64,000 nt of DNA from CAYJFQ01 sp964369955 (GCA_964369955.1 CAYJFQ010000003.1:1-64000); one strand, 5' to 3'. Positions 1 to 8,515 are shown, numbered from the stretch's first letter. The notes: a model not told the origin generated them from the letters alone. Numbers and translations: made by a program.

Positions 1-52
1 CAGCGCCCTTTCACGGCGTCATTCACGGGTTCGAATCCCGTACGGGTCACCA
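1..52 (+). tRNA. tRNA-Glu (UUC), 3' part only
   Basis: The window opens inside a tRNA gene. Visible are the anticodon arm (CGCC stem, loop CTTTCAC, anticodon TTC), the T arm (ACGGG stem around TTCGAAT), the 3' acceptor strand and an encoded CCA at 50-52. The 5' acceptor and D arm lie upstream of the window. The anticodon assigns glutamate. Confidence 0.9.
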
Positions 53-93
53 AGTGCAACAAATGCGAAAAATACGAGTTATTAGTCGCTTAT

Positions 94-120
94 AAACTCC
101 GGGTAACATCGGAGTTTTTT
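94..120 (+). terminator. Rho-independent terminator after tRNA-Glu
   Basis: An 8-bp stem (AAACTCCG paired with CGGAGTTT) closes an 8-nt loop and runs into six T. It lies about 40 nt after the tRNA CCA end, so it ends the tRNA transcript. Confidence 0.8.
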
Positions 121-231
121 AATACTCAAAAACTATTTTTACACCGTGTTATAATAGAAAATTGGATATATTATTTCGTCTTCAAAATGCAAAATGTTAT
201 ACTAATAATATTCATTTAGGAGGTGAATAAA

Positions 232-624
232 ATGATGTATATGTCTATATCGGGAATACAACCGTCACAGTTTTACTTATCAATAGATAAAATTAGTTGC
301 ATTAATCAATGGTTTAATCCTGAAAACTTGGCAAACTTTAATCCCATTCCAATAAAAAAATTAAACGGCAAAGTTATTTTTGTAGATGGCCACACCCGTG
401 CTTTTGTAGCTTACAAGGCAGGGTTAAAGCAAATTCCTGTTATTTGGGAAGAAGAAGAATGGGATTGGGACATGTATAATTTATGTGTCTTAGCATGTGA
501 AAAAAGAAATATCACAAGTATTGCGGATTTGGAAAAACGTATTTTAGATGCAGGATCGTATTCAGAAAAATGGAACACTTGGTGCAATACGGTGCATGAA
601 GTATTGGCATTGCAAAGATTATGA
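232..624 (+). CDS. Small ParB/sulfiredoxin-fold-like protein (DGHTR motif)
   Basis: 130 residues. I start at ATG 232 because AGGAGG at 218-223 is about 8 nt upstream; the in-frame GTG at 223 overlaps that ribosome site. The middle holds a VDGHTRAF motif (residues about 51-58) followed by an AY-KAGL-IPV segment. This resembles the nucleotide-binding core of ParB/sulfiredoxin-fold proteins, where the same kind of motif (DGHHR/GNHRA) binds nucleotide. There is no HTH or DNA-binding extension, so a partition role is unlikely. The C-terminal third is acidic and tryptophan-rich. Function unknown; it appears monocistronic behind the tRNA terminator. Confidence 0.7.
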   Translation: MMYMSISGIQPSQFYLSIDKISCINQWFNPENLANFNPIPIKKLNGKVIFVDGHTRAFVAYKAGLKQIPVIWEEEEWDWDMYNLCVLACEKRNITSIADLEKRILDAGSYSEKWNTWCNTVHEVLALQRL

Positions 625-691
625 GCATAACAATATGCAATAATTTATAATTGTATCGTGAGTAAAATTTATATAATGAATGGAGAATATT

Positions 692-1243
692 ATGATATCT
701 AAAATTGAATTTGAAAATGCAAGGTTAGATTGTGCAATTAAACAGAAAAAAGGATTGCACTTTATTTTGGCGTCTATAGTGATATGGATCATAGTTTTGT
801 TTGTGCAATTGTTGGATATACCAATACTAACAAAAAATTTATTTGTTTTTTGTTGTACAGCACCATTGATGCCACTAGCTTTTTTTATCTCAAAAATAAT
901 AAAAGTTGATTTTCAAAATAAAGAGAATCCACTAACTAACTTAGGGATAATATTTTCAGTCAATCAAATGTTGTATCTTTTAATAGCAATGTGGATATAC
1001 AATGCAATGCCCAACAACATGCTGATGATTATTGCGATGATTTTTGGAGCACATTTGATGCCTTATGGTTGGTTATATAAGTCAAAAACATATTTTATTT
1101 TCTCTGTATTCATTCCGATTGCATCTTTAATAGTCGGCTTGAATTTTGATGCGCATATTCTAGCAATTTTTATGATAGCAGTAGAGATCGCATTCAGTCT
1201 ATGTTTGATAGTTGAAAATAAATCGTTATCTAAGGAAAATTAG
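692..1243 (+). CDS. Multi-pass membrane protein, DUF7010-like
   Basis: 183 residues from ATG 692, which has a GGAG element 6 nt upstream; an in-frame ATG at 680 would overlap that site. A short polar N-terminus (about 20 residues) is followed by five or six hydrophobic segments covering nearly the whole protein. The conserved-looking stretches LMPLAFFISK and FGAHLMPYGWLYKSK recall a family of small Firmicute membrane proteins I remember as DUF7010. That assignment is from memory and has no known function. No catalytic motif is visible. It is a single gene, and the sequence after it runs into an assembly gap. Confidence 0.7.
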   Translation: MISKIEFENARLDCAIKQKKGLHFILASIVIWIIVLFVQLLDIPILTKNLFVFCCTAPLMPLAFFISKIIKVDFQNKENPLTNLGIIFSVNQMLYLLIAMWIYNAMPNNMLMIIAMIFGAHLMPYGWLYKSKTYFIFSVFIPIASLIVGLNFDAHILAIFMIAVEIAFSLCLIVENKSLSKEN

Positions 1244-1368
1244 TATAATACCAACGTATTAGGAATGTAATAATGAGTCAATTACTGCCCTTTTAATGTA
1301 TTGATAAAGAGTAACTAAACGAATGTAAATAGTTTAGATATCTATATCCAACAATAAAAAATACAATC

Positions 1369-1578
1369 AAGCTAGATTTTATTATTGATTTACTTTAGTG
1401 CTTATTTGTAATAAAATTATTTGNNNNNNNNNNNNNNNNNNNNNNNNNNNNNNNNNNNNNNNNNNNNNNNNNNNNNNNNNNNNNNNNNNNNNNNNNNNNN
1501 NNNNNNNNNNNNNNNNNNNNNNNAAGCTAGATTTTATTATTGATTTACTTTAGTGCTTATTTGTAATAAAATTATTTG
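1369..1578. other. Artificial assembly gap with duplicated 55-bp flanks
   Basis: Exactly 100 N (1424-1523) are flanked by an identical 55-bp sequence (1369-1423 and 1524-1578). Contigs overlapping by exactly 55 bases that were scaffolded rather than merged would give this pattern, as expected from a de Bruijn assembler with k=55. The real distance is therefore probably shorter than shown, possibly with no missing sequence. The rest of 1244-1602 shows no gene, only A/T-rich leader DNA. Confidence 0.85.
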
Positions 1579-1602
1579 AGTGTAAATAGATTGAAGGTAT
1601 AA

Positions 1603-2961
1603 ATGAAAAATAGAGTTAATTTATTAGAGGGTAATATTACTAAATCAATCACAAGATTAGCCTTACCAATTATGGGGATGAGTTTCCTTCAAATGGCATA
1701 TAATATCACTGATATTTTTTGGATTGGCAAGTTAGGTGCAGGAGCTGTAGCTTCAGTCGGAACCGGTGGTTTATTGATGTGGTTTAGTAACGGAATCATC
1801 AATTTGTCTAAAGTTGGAGGCCAAGTTTATTCAGGTCAAAACTTAGGTGCCAAAAAACCAAAAGAAGCTGCTAGCTATGCGTATGCTAGTTTAATATTGA
1901 GTTCGATTATTTGTGTTATTTTAGGAAGTTTTTTCTTTTTTTTCGATAGTGAGATTGTTAGTTTCTTTAATTTAAATGACTCAAAAGTTATTATTGATGC
2001 AGAGAATTATTTAAAGATTACTGGTGGTTTAATTTATTTCTCTTTAGTAGGAAGGATGATTACTACCTTAATTACGACTACTGGCAATAGTAAAGCCCCT
2101 TTAAAGGCTACTGCTGTTGGGTTAGTGATTAATATGTTATTAGATCCTATTTTAATTTTTGGATGGTTTGGTTTCCCAGAATTAGGAGTCATTGGGGCGG
2201 CTATCGCTACTGTTTTTGCGCAGTTTGTTTCTTTTGTCTTATTAGTGTTTGAGGCCATTAATGATCAAGCAATGTTTAAATATATTAAATTAACAAGAAT
2301 TCCAGAAATGAAGTTTTTTAAAAAGATCTTAAAGTTAAGCTATCCTGCCGCAATTCAGAACACTTTTGCGCCTGTTGTGTCCATGTATTTATCTCGAATG
2401 ATTGCAGGTTTTGGAGATAATGCTGTAGCTGTTCAAAGAATAGGGGCTCAGATAGAATCTTTATCCTGGATGACTGCTGATGGATTTGCAGTTGCCTTAA
2501 ACACTTTTGTAGCTCAAAATTTTGGAGCTAAAAACATTAAGCGTGCCAAAGAGGGTTTTAATAAGGCGACCAAGTTAATGTTAGTCTATGGAACACTTGT
2601 AACTTTTATATTAATATTTGGAGCGGAACCAATTTTTTCTATCTTTATTACGGATCCAGCTACTGTTATTATTGGTACTGAGTACTTAATTATCTTAGGG
2701 GTTTCTCAGTTATTTCAGTGTATTGAGATATTATCTGCATATACTTTATATGCGCTTAATAAAACTAAAATTACAGCACTTATCACAATTATCTTTACAG
2801 CTATTAGAATTCCCTTGGCTATTATTTTAAGTGCGACTATTCTTGGGTTAAATGGCATTTGGTGGAGTTTAACTATCTCAACAATCTTTAAAGGAATTCT
2901 ATCAACATTATTAGTTATTTATGTCTTTAGAAAACTATTAAAGAAATCACAACAAGCATAA
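1603..2961 (+). CDS. MATE family multidrug/cation antiporter
   Basis: 452 residues, the usual length for NorM/DinF-type MATE exporters, with twelve predicted hydrophobic segments in two homologous halves. The N-terminus (MGMSFLQMAYNITDIFWIG, residues about 25-43) is the typical first helix of the family, with the helix 1 NxTD element. The family extrudes organic cations or drugs using Na+ or H+ gradients; the substrate cannot be read from sequence. No regulator is adjacent. The upstream region contains the assembly gap, so promoter inference is unsafe. Confidence 0.9.
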   Translation: MKNRVNLLEGNITKSITRLALPIMGMSFLQMAYNITDIFWIGKLGAGAVASVGTGGLLMWFSNGIINLSKVGGQVYSGQNLGAKKPKEAASYAYASLILSSIICVILGSFFFFFDSEIVSFFNLNDSKVIIDAENYLKITGGLIYFSLVGRMITTLITTTGNSKAPLKATAVGLVINMLLDPILIFGWFGFPELGVIGAAIATVFAQFVSFVLLVFEAINDQAMFKYIKLTRIPEMKFFKKILKLSYPAAIQNTFAPVVSMYLSRMIAGFGDNAVAVQRIGAQIESLSWMTADGFAVALNTFVAQNFGAKNIKRAKEGFNKATKLMLVYGTLVTFILIFGAEPIFSIFITDPATVIIGTEYLIILGVSQLFQCIEILSAYTLYALNKTKITALITIIFTAIRIPLAIILSATILGLNGIWWSLTISTIFKGILSTLLVIYVFRKLLKKSQQA

Positions 2962-2999
2962 ATATTGCGATATTATTATATCAATAAGGAAACATCAAA

Positions 3000-3359
3000 A
3001 TGAGCAATCATGATATCTATAAATTTGATTTAAAGGAAATGTATCAACTTTATAAAAATAAAGTGGAAAGAAAAGGAAGAACTTCAGAAGAGTTAAATGA
3101 GGCAATTTGTTGGTTAACTGGCTATACCAATAAACAACTAATTGAAAAGATGGATCAACCAGTTGATTTAGAAACATTCTTTAAAGAAGCTCCTTTTCCA
3201 AATCCTAATCGTCAATTAATTACAGGAACAATTTGTGGAGTTAAAATAGTTGAAATACAAGAACCTATAATGAAAGAAATACGTTATCTTGATAAGTTGG
3301 TAGATGAACTTGCAAAGGGTAAAGCAATGGAAAAAATCTTAAGAACAGATAAGTCATAA
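3000..3359 (+). CDS. DUF2200 family protein
   Basis: 119 residues. The pattern matches the DUF2200 family as I know it: an IY start segment, KGRT near residue 27, WLTGY near 38, an FF-EAP element near 60, LITG-ICG near 74, and a C-terminal EIRYLDKLVDELAKGKAMEKIL-type helix. The family is short, soluble, widespread and uncharacterised. It lies 38 nt after the MATE gene and could be cotranscribed. No catalytic residues are known to me. Confidence 0.85.
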   Translation: MSNHDIYKFDLKEMYQLYKNKVERKGRTSEELNEAICWLTGYTNKQLIEKMDQPVDLETFFKEAPFPNPNRQLITGTICGVKIVEIQEPIMKEIRYLDKLVDELAKGKAMEKILRTDKS

Positions 3360-3405
3360 TTGACTTATTTTTTCTTAGTTAAAAATAATGAAAGCTAGGT
3401 AAAAT

Positions 3406-4022
3406 ATGAAATATAAATTTATAATTTTGATGTTGGCGGCACAATCCTTGACACAGAAGATGCGGTATTAAGATCTTTAAGGGATACATTAAAAGAATTT
3501 GGTGTAGTTAAAGAAAGTGAAGAATTGAAATTTGCGTTAGGAATTACAATGAGAAGTGCATTAACTGAATTAAGGATCAATGATTATCAATCAGCTGAAA
3601 AAAATTGGGATGAAAAAATGACTCAATACAAAGGTGAGTTAAATATATTTCCAGGAATAGTAGAAACATTAGCCATCTTAAAATCAAAAGGGATATTATT
3701 AGGAATTGTTACATCTAAATCTAGAGATGAATTTAATTATGATTTTAAAAAGTTAGGAATTAAAGATTATTTTCAATTCATAGTATGTTCAGACGATACT
3801 TTAAAACATAAGCCTAATCCTGAACCGATGCTAGAATGTTTAAAATTAGCAAATATCGATCCAATTGATGCTTTGTATATTGGTGATAGTAAGTATGATC
3901 AAATGTGCGCTAGTCAAGCTGGAGTTAATTTTGGATTAGCGGTTTGGGGCAGTCATTTAAAGGGGCATCCAACTACATATAACTTTATTAATCCAAAGAA
4001 TATATTGGAACTAGATATTTAA
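3406..4022 (+). pseudogene. HAD-superfamily hydrolase with a frameshift
   Basis: The reading frame starting at ATG 3406 (MKYKFII-like start) must shift by one base in the TTTT run at 3425-3428 to continue into the long frame ending at 4022. One T appears to be missing. The joined protein would be about 205 residues and phosphoglycolate-phosphatase-like: motif I near residue 9, motif II VTSKS, motif III lysine in KHKPNPEP, motif IV GDSKYD. Motif I reads DVGGT rather than DVDGT, so the second catalytic Asp is also absent. The two changes together argue for real decay, but a homopolymer sequencing error is equally possible for the frameshift. Confidence 0.75.
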
Positions 4023-4068
4023 TTTGAAAGAAAATTGTAATGATTTTCTTTTTTCTTGCAAATTATAA

Positions 4069-4132
4069 ATCATTCAAAATCATTCAAAATCATTCAAAAA
4101 CATTTGACATTGAATTAAGAATACTCTAAGAT
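4069..4132 (+). promoter_or_regulatory. Promoter with three phased 10-bp repeats upstream
   Basis: TTGACA (4104-4109), a 17-nt spacer and TAAGAT (4127-4132) form a good sigma-70-type promoter just ahead of the DUF89 operon. Directly upstream, ATCATTCAAA occurs three times in perfect tandem (4069-4078, 4079-4088, 4089-4098), exactly one helical turn apart. These look like phased activator or repressor half-sites, or a curved UP-type element. The DeoR-family gene in the same operon is a possible ligand-responsive regulator of this site. Confidence 0.7.
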
Positions 4133-4152
4133 AAGTCAAAGGAGGTAAGAAT

Positions 4153-5037
4153 ATGCAAAAAGAATGTGTCCAATGTCAGTTAAAACAATTTGATAAATTA
4201 AGTAATTTTTATCATTTAAATGAAAATCAAAAAGAGACAGTTTACCAAGAAATAATCGAATATTTCAATCATGTCGATATGACCAAAACTAATCCGGAAG
4301 CTATGGGAAATATTTTAAAATTGATGGCTAAATACTCAAATATTAATGATCCATTTAAAGAAATTAAAAGCTACTACAATCAAGAATTAATGAAACTAGA
4401 AGACAGTTTAATAGATGTTATTGAAAATTCTGATGATAAACTAACAACAGCTCTAAAGATTAGTATTGTTGGAAATTTGATTGACTTTGGAACAAGTCAT
4501 GAATTTGATAACCAACTATTAATGTCGATGATCAATAATATTCTAAATACATCATTAGCAGTTGATGATAGTGAATCATTGTTTGAAAACTTAAAAGATT
4601 CATCAGCACTATTATATTTAGGTGATAATTGTGGTGAAATAGTTTTGGATAAAATCTTTATTAAATATCTCAAACAATACTATCCAAATTTAAATATTAC
4701 CTTTGTAGTACGTGGTAAAACAGCTCTAAATGACATTACCTTAGAAGATGCTAAAGAGGTAGGGATAGACAAACTAGTAACGGTTGTAGATAACGGTGAT
4801 AATTCACCAGGAACTGTAATTGAGAATACTAGCACTGAATTTCAAAATCTGTTTAATACAAGCGATGTAGTAATAGCGAAAGGTCATGGAAATTATGAAT
4901 CACTATTTCAACAAATGAGAAATAATTTATTCTTTATGTTTATGGCAAAATGTAAAATTGTAGCCGATCCATTGAATATAAAGATAAAATCAATCGTTTG
5001 TTTAAAAAGTAGAATTAATCCAGATAATTTTATTTAG
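4153..5037 (+). CDS. DUF89 / ARMT1-like damage-control phosphatase
   Basis: 294 residues with an excellent ribosome site (AAAGGAGG). The N-terminus carries CVQC (residues 5-8), typical of the short prokaryotic DUF89 branch. The metal-site segments are LGDNCGE (156-162) and KGHGNYES (243-250), with an intervening VRGK near 188. DUF89 proteins are metal-dependent phosphatases acting on aberrant or surplus sugar phosphates and related metabolites. The gene is first in an operon with a C-GCAxxG-C-C protein, a DeoR regulator and deoC, so a role in cleaning up pentose or deoxypentose phosphates is a reasonable inference. Confidence 0.85.
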   Translation: MQKECVQCQLKQFDKLSNFYHLNENQKETVYQEIIEYFNHVDMTKTNPEAMGNILKLMAKYSNINDPFKEIKSYYNQELMKLEDSLIDVIENSDDKLTTALKISIVGNLIDFGTSHEFDNQLLMSMINNILNTSLAVDDSESLFENLKDSSALLYLGDNCGEIVLDKIFIKYLKQYYPNLNITFVVRGKTALNDITLEDAKEVGIDKLVTVVDNGDNSPGTVIENTSTEFQNLFNTSDVVIAKGHGNYESLFQQMRNNLFFMFMAKCKIVADPLNIKIKSIVCLKSRINPDNFI

Positions 5038-5046
5038 GAGGAAATT

Positions 5047-5474
5047 ATGGAATCAAGAGTAGAAAAAGCAATTCATAACTATAAGTATAGTGGATGCAAT
5101 TGCACACAGGCAGTAGTTAAAACATATGCTAGTGCTGTAAATGTTGATGAGGATTTATTATTTAGAATATCAGAAGGGTTCGACAGTGGAATACCTGGAT
5201 ATGAAGGCATTTGTGGAGCAGCAAGTGGCATGATAATGATTGCAGGCTTAGTATATAGCGATTTAGATATAGAAAAAAATCTAAAAAAATTACTTATCCA
5301 AAAGTCATGGAATTAAATAAAAAATTTATTGAAAAAATGGGTGGATTAGATTGTTCGTATTTAAAAAGTATCGGAGATAATGGAATTGAAGATGGGAAAC
5401 ACAAGCGTTGCATTAATTGTGTGAGAAACGCTTCAATAACTTTAGAAGAAGAAGTTTTCGGTTTAAAAAGATAG
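5047..5474 (+). pseudogene. C-GCAxxG-C-C family protein, frameshifted
   Basis: The first frame (from ATG 5047, good GGAGG site) carries the early cysteines (GCNCTQA near residue 17) and an ICGAASG element, then stops at 5316. The adjacent frame continues the family's C-terminus: KFIEKMGGLDC and a final CINCVRNA, ending at 5474. Moving between frames needs one extra base in an A run between about 5273 and 5289. The intact product would be about 142 residues, a redox-active cysteine protein of unknown partner. A homopolymer sequencing error is a strong alternative to real loss of function. The next gene starts 8 nt later. Confidence 0.75.
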
Positions 5475-5482
5475 GAGATTTT

Positions 5483-6232
5483 ATGCTAACAAGTGAAAGA
5501 ATGATGTATATCTTACAACAAATTAAATTGACTGATAGTGTTCGTGTTAAAGATATTTGTGAACATCTAGGAGCTTCTGAATCAACTATTCGTCGTGATT
5601 TAGAAGAGTTAGAAAAACAAAATAAGTTAAAAAGAGTACATGGCGGGGCTATTAAAGTTTCTTTAAGCAGTATCTTAAATGACAGTGAAGAATTGACAAT
5701 GAAAGAGAAATTGTCTGTGCATATGGATGCTAAAAAGAGCTTATGCATTGAAGCTAGTAAGCTTGTTAATGATGGGGATTGTATCTTTATTGATGGTGGA
5801 ACTACTTTTATTCAGTTATTGCCATATTTAGCAGGAAAAAGAATTAAGGTTGTTACTCACAGTGATTTAATAAGAATAGATGATAAAGATATTGAATTAA
5901 ATGTTATTGGTGGTAAATACTTAAGTAGCTTGCAGATGAATGTTGGTCCAATTGCAATTGAACAACTTAATAAATTTAATTTTGACAAAGCATTTATTGG
6001 TTGTGCAGGTGTTGACTTAGCATCCAAACATGCATTTACCACAGAGGTAGAGAGTGCACAGATTAAAGAAATAGCTATTAATAAGAGTGTAGATACATAC
6101 TTAGTGATCGATAGCTCTAAGCTTAATTTAAAAGGATTTTATAGTTTTGCAGTAACTGAAGATTTTACAAAAATCATTACCAATAAAACAAATGAAGAGG
6201 AAATAGATAACGAAAATATTATCTATGTATAA
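5483..6232 (+). CDS. DeoR family transcriptional regulator
   Basis: 249 residues from ATG 5483, with TAGGAG 5-10 nt upstream; a longer in-frame reading from 5417 would overlap the previous gene. The N-terminal winged HTH (residues about 5-57) includes SESTIRRDLEELE and the family GGAIKV-type hinge. The rest is the DeoR C-terminal sensor domain, with the DGG-TT phosphate-binding loop near 95 and a T-E--Q motif near 190. Such domains bind phosphorylated sugars. It sits directly before deoC, so it probably senses a deoxyribose or related phosphate and controls this operon. Confidence 0.9.
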   Translation: MLTSERMMYILQQIKLTDSVRVKDICEHLGASESTIRRDLEELEKQNKLKRVHGGAIKVSLSSILNDSEELTMKEKLSVHMDAKKSLCIEASKLVNDGDCIFIDGGTTFIQLLPYLAGKRIKVVTHSDLIRIDDKDIELNVIGGKYLSSLQMNVGPIAIEQLNKFNFDKAFIGCAGVDLASKHAFTTEVESAQIKEIAINKSVDTYLVIDSSKLNLKGFYSFAVTEDFTKIITNKTNEEEIDNENIIYV

Positions 6233-6241
6233 GGAGAAAAA

Positions 6242-6973
6242 ATGAAACCAAATAAAAAAGGAATTGAAATGTCAGTAACTGAATTAGCAAAATATATCGA
6301 TTATAGCGTACTAAAACCAGAATTTACAGAACAAGAAGTAATTGACTTAACAAAAGATGGAGTTAAGTTAGGGTGTGCAACCATTTGTATCAACCCTGCT
6401 TATATGGATCTATGCATGCCATATATTGAAAATAGCGATACTAAATTATGTCCAGTTTGTGATTTTCCATTTGGAACTAGTTCAACAGCTTCAAGAGTGG
6501 CACAAGCTGAAATCTTATGCGATTATCCAAATATTGGAGAAATCGACGTTGTCGCAAACTATGGGCTACTACGTTCAGGTAAATATCAAGAAGTTACAGC
6601 AGACTTAAAAGCAGTAGTTGATGTATGTCATAAAAAAGGATATGAAGTAAAAGTGATTCTTGAGACTGATGCGTTAAATAAAGAACAAATAATTGCTGGG
6701 TGTAAGTGTTGCGTTGATGCAAATGTTGATTTTGTAAAAACAAGCACAGGCTTCCTGACAGGATTTGAAGGAAATGGTGCAACTGTTGAAGTTATTCAAT
6801 TAATGATGGATGAAGTAGGGAACAATTGCAAAGTAAAAGGGAGTGGAGCCATTCGTACTAGAGAGCATTTTTTAACACTAATAGATATGGGAATAGATCG
6901 TATGGGTGTTGGTTACAAATCTGTGCCTGTAGTATTAGGTCTAGATAATAATGTTAGTACTGATAATTACTAA
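6242..6973 (+). CDS. deoC: Deoxyribose-phosphate aldolase
   Basis: 243 residues, class I aldolase fold. It cleaves 2-deoxy-D-ribose 5-phosphate to glyceraldehyde 3-phosphate and acetaldehyde (EC 4.1.2.4). The expected active-site residues are present: Asp102 in EIDVV, the Schiff-base Lys166 in FVKTSTGF and the proton-relay Lys199 in KVKGSGAIR. ATG 6242 has AAGGAG just upstream; an alternative in-frame ATG at 6269 would remove nine residues. Last gene of the DUF89-DeoR operon. The acetaldehyde produced would be a substrate for AdhE, encoded elsewhere in the window. Confidence 0.93.
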   Translation: MKPNKKGIEMSVTELAKYIDYSVLKPEFTEQEVIDLTKDGVKLGCATICINPAYMDLCMPYIENSDTKLCPVCDFPFGTSSTASRVAQAEILCDYPNIGEIDVVANYGLLRSGKYQEVTADLKAVVDVCHKKGYEVKVILETDALNKEQIIAGCKCCVDANVDFVKTSTGFLTGFEGNGATVEVIQLMMDEVGNNCKVKGSGAIRTREHFLTLIDMGIDRMGVGYKSVPVVLGLDNNVSTDNY

Positions 6974-7131
6974 AAATAAACTAGATAAGATTATGTAAAT
7001 AAATTCTCTAAGTTAATTAGAGAGTTAAACTAAGGAAATAAAATAATCTATAAAGATAATATAATAATAAATTAGTCATTTTATTTTGCAAACTATAAAT
7101 TAAGTAATATAGTTGCCTTGAGGTGATAAGT

Positions 7132-7701
7132 ATGGAATATTTTCTAAAGAGAAAAAATGTGGATAACTACTCTAAAATGATGGAAGGTTATGATAATACT
7201 TTTGTGGTGAATGAATTAAAAAAGATCCTACCTATAGGATCTAGTTTACTAGAACTAGGGATGGGTACAGGTCATGATTTAATTGAACTAGCAAAAGATT
7301 ATGAAGTTACTGGCAGTGATTATTCACAATATTTTATTGAAGATTTTAAAAAGAAGAGCGATTTAAAAGCTTTAGTTTTGGATGCAGTTAGTTTTGATGT
7401 GGCGAAGAAATTTGATTGTATCTATTCTAATAAGGTTCTCCAACATTTAAAAGCAGAAGATTTTATTGAATCATTGACCAATCAATCAAAGCATTTAAAT
7501 GATAATGGTTTTATTTTTATGACTCTTTGGAATGGCGATTATAAAGAAGAGTTTGAATCTAACGGTGAGTTAAGATTTGTGTATTATAATCAACAAGTAT
7601 TAGAGGAAATAATTCCTAATAATTTAGAACTTACAAATTTGAGTTATTATTCAGAATTTGACACTAATGATTCAATAATTGTTGTTCTTAGAAATAAGTA
7701 A
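7132..7701 (+). CDS. Class I SAM-dependent methyltransferase
   Basis: 189 residues from ATG 7132 with GAGGTGA upstream; the GTG at 7123 lies within that element. Motif I is LELGMGTGHD (residues about 43-52), followed by an acidic GSDYS motif II and a FDCIYSNKVLQHL motif IV-like segment. The fold is clear; the substrate is not. It stands alone behind a 158-nt A/T-rich spacer that contains only a weak CTCTAA/TTAGAG inverted repeat. Confidence 0.85.
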   Translation: MEYFLKRKNVDNYSKMMEGYDNTFVVNELKKILPIGSSLLELGMGTGHDLIELAKDYEVTGSDYSQYFIEDFKKKSDLKALVLDAVSFDVAKKFDCIYSNKVLQHLKAEDFIESLTNQSKHLNDNGFIFMTLWNGDYKEEFESNGELRFVYYNQQVLEEIIPNNLELTNLSYYSEFDTNDSIIVVLRNK

Positions 7702-7779
7702 ATACTTTTGTTGTTTTAATAAATGGAATAATGTATAGTTAATAAGTATTGTCGAAAGACAGTAAGAGGGAGAAATTAA

Positions 7780-8229
7780 ATGAAAAAATTATTAGCAGTA
7801 TTAATCGCATTATTAGTAATTACAGGATGTAGTTCAGCATCTACTGAAAAATTAGTATGTACTCTTGAATTAGAACAAACTGGTGTTTCTATGAGCAACA
7901 CTTATACAGTAACTCATAGTGATGACAAAGTATTAAAAGTAAATTCAGTTGAAGAAATTACAATCGATGATGAAGCAACTTTTACAGCAACAGCAGAAAT
8001 CATTAAAATGACTTATGATGCAATGGGTCAATTAGATGGATATGATGCAGAAGTTACTATTGATGGAACATCTTTAAAAGCAGTGGTTGATATTGACTAT
8101 GCTATTGTAACTGAAGAAGCATTATCAGCTTTTGACCCAAGTGTTGGAACTTTATACAACGATTCTGGTGATGTTATGTTAGAAGCAGTTAAAGCAACTT
8201 ACGAAGCTTTAGGAGCTACTTGCCAGTAG
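7780..8229 (+). CDS. Small secreted lipoprotein
   Basis: 149 residues. The N-terminus is a lipoprotein signal: two lysines, a hydrophobic run and lipobox VITGC, with the lipidated Cys at about residue 17. The mature part is acidic and has two further cysteines (one near residue 27 and one at the penultimate position), which could pair. It resembles YehR/DUF1307-type small lipoproteins, but only weakly. Good RBS (GAGGGAG), and its own terminator follows. Function unknown. Confidence 0.8.
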   Translation: MKKLLAVLIALLVITGCSSASTEKLVCTLELEQTGVSMSNTYTVTHSDDKVLKVNSVEEITIDDEATFTATAEIIKMTYDAMGQLDGYDAEVTIDGTSLKAVVDIDYAIVTEEALSAFDPSVGTLYNDSGDVMLEAVKATYEALGATCQ

Positions 8230-8259
8230 TTATTGTTTAATCAATAAGCAAATTAAATA

Positions 8260-8294
8260 AACCCCAATTGAAGATAATTCAACTGGGGTTTTTT
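8260..8294 (+). terminator. Strong Rho-independent terminator
   Basis: An ACCCCAATTGAA / TTCAACTGGGGT stem (one bulge) is followed by six T, ending the lipoprotein transcript. Between here and 8593 I see no gene on either strand, only the copper operon terminator. Confidence 0.9.
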
Positions 8295-8515
8295 CATGTT
8301 ATAAATTTATTCTTATTCTTGGTTTAGTAGGTCGAAGATCTCCTATTTGATTTCAGCTTGTTGAGACGTAGTTAAATAATCAACCGATGTATTAGAAGTT
8401 ACTTGCAAATAATAAAGCAAAAAAAACATTGTATATCGTATTTTATTTTAAAGTTAAACTCTGCGATATAATAATGAATTTCATAAAATTTTAAGATTAT
8501 TAATTGTGCATATTA

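Noticed and set aside
1369..1578. Genuine 55-bp direct repeat or insertion-element target duplication
   Set aside because: The exact 55-bp length and the 100-N filler point to an assembly overlap; target duplications are much shorter.
4069..4100. CRISPR array
   Set aside because: Repeats are 10 bp, directly tandem without spacers, and no cas genes exist in the window.
6974..7131. Terminator after deoC
   Set aside because: The CTCTAA/TTAGAG inverted repeat is short and is not followed by a T run.
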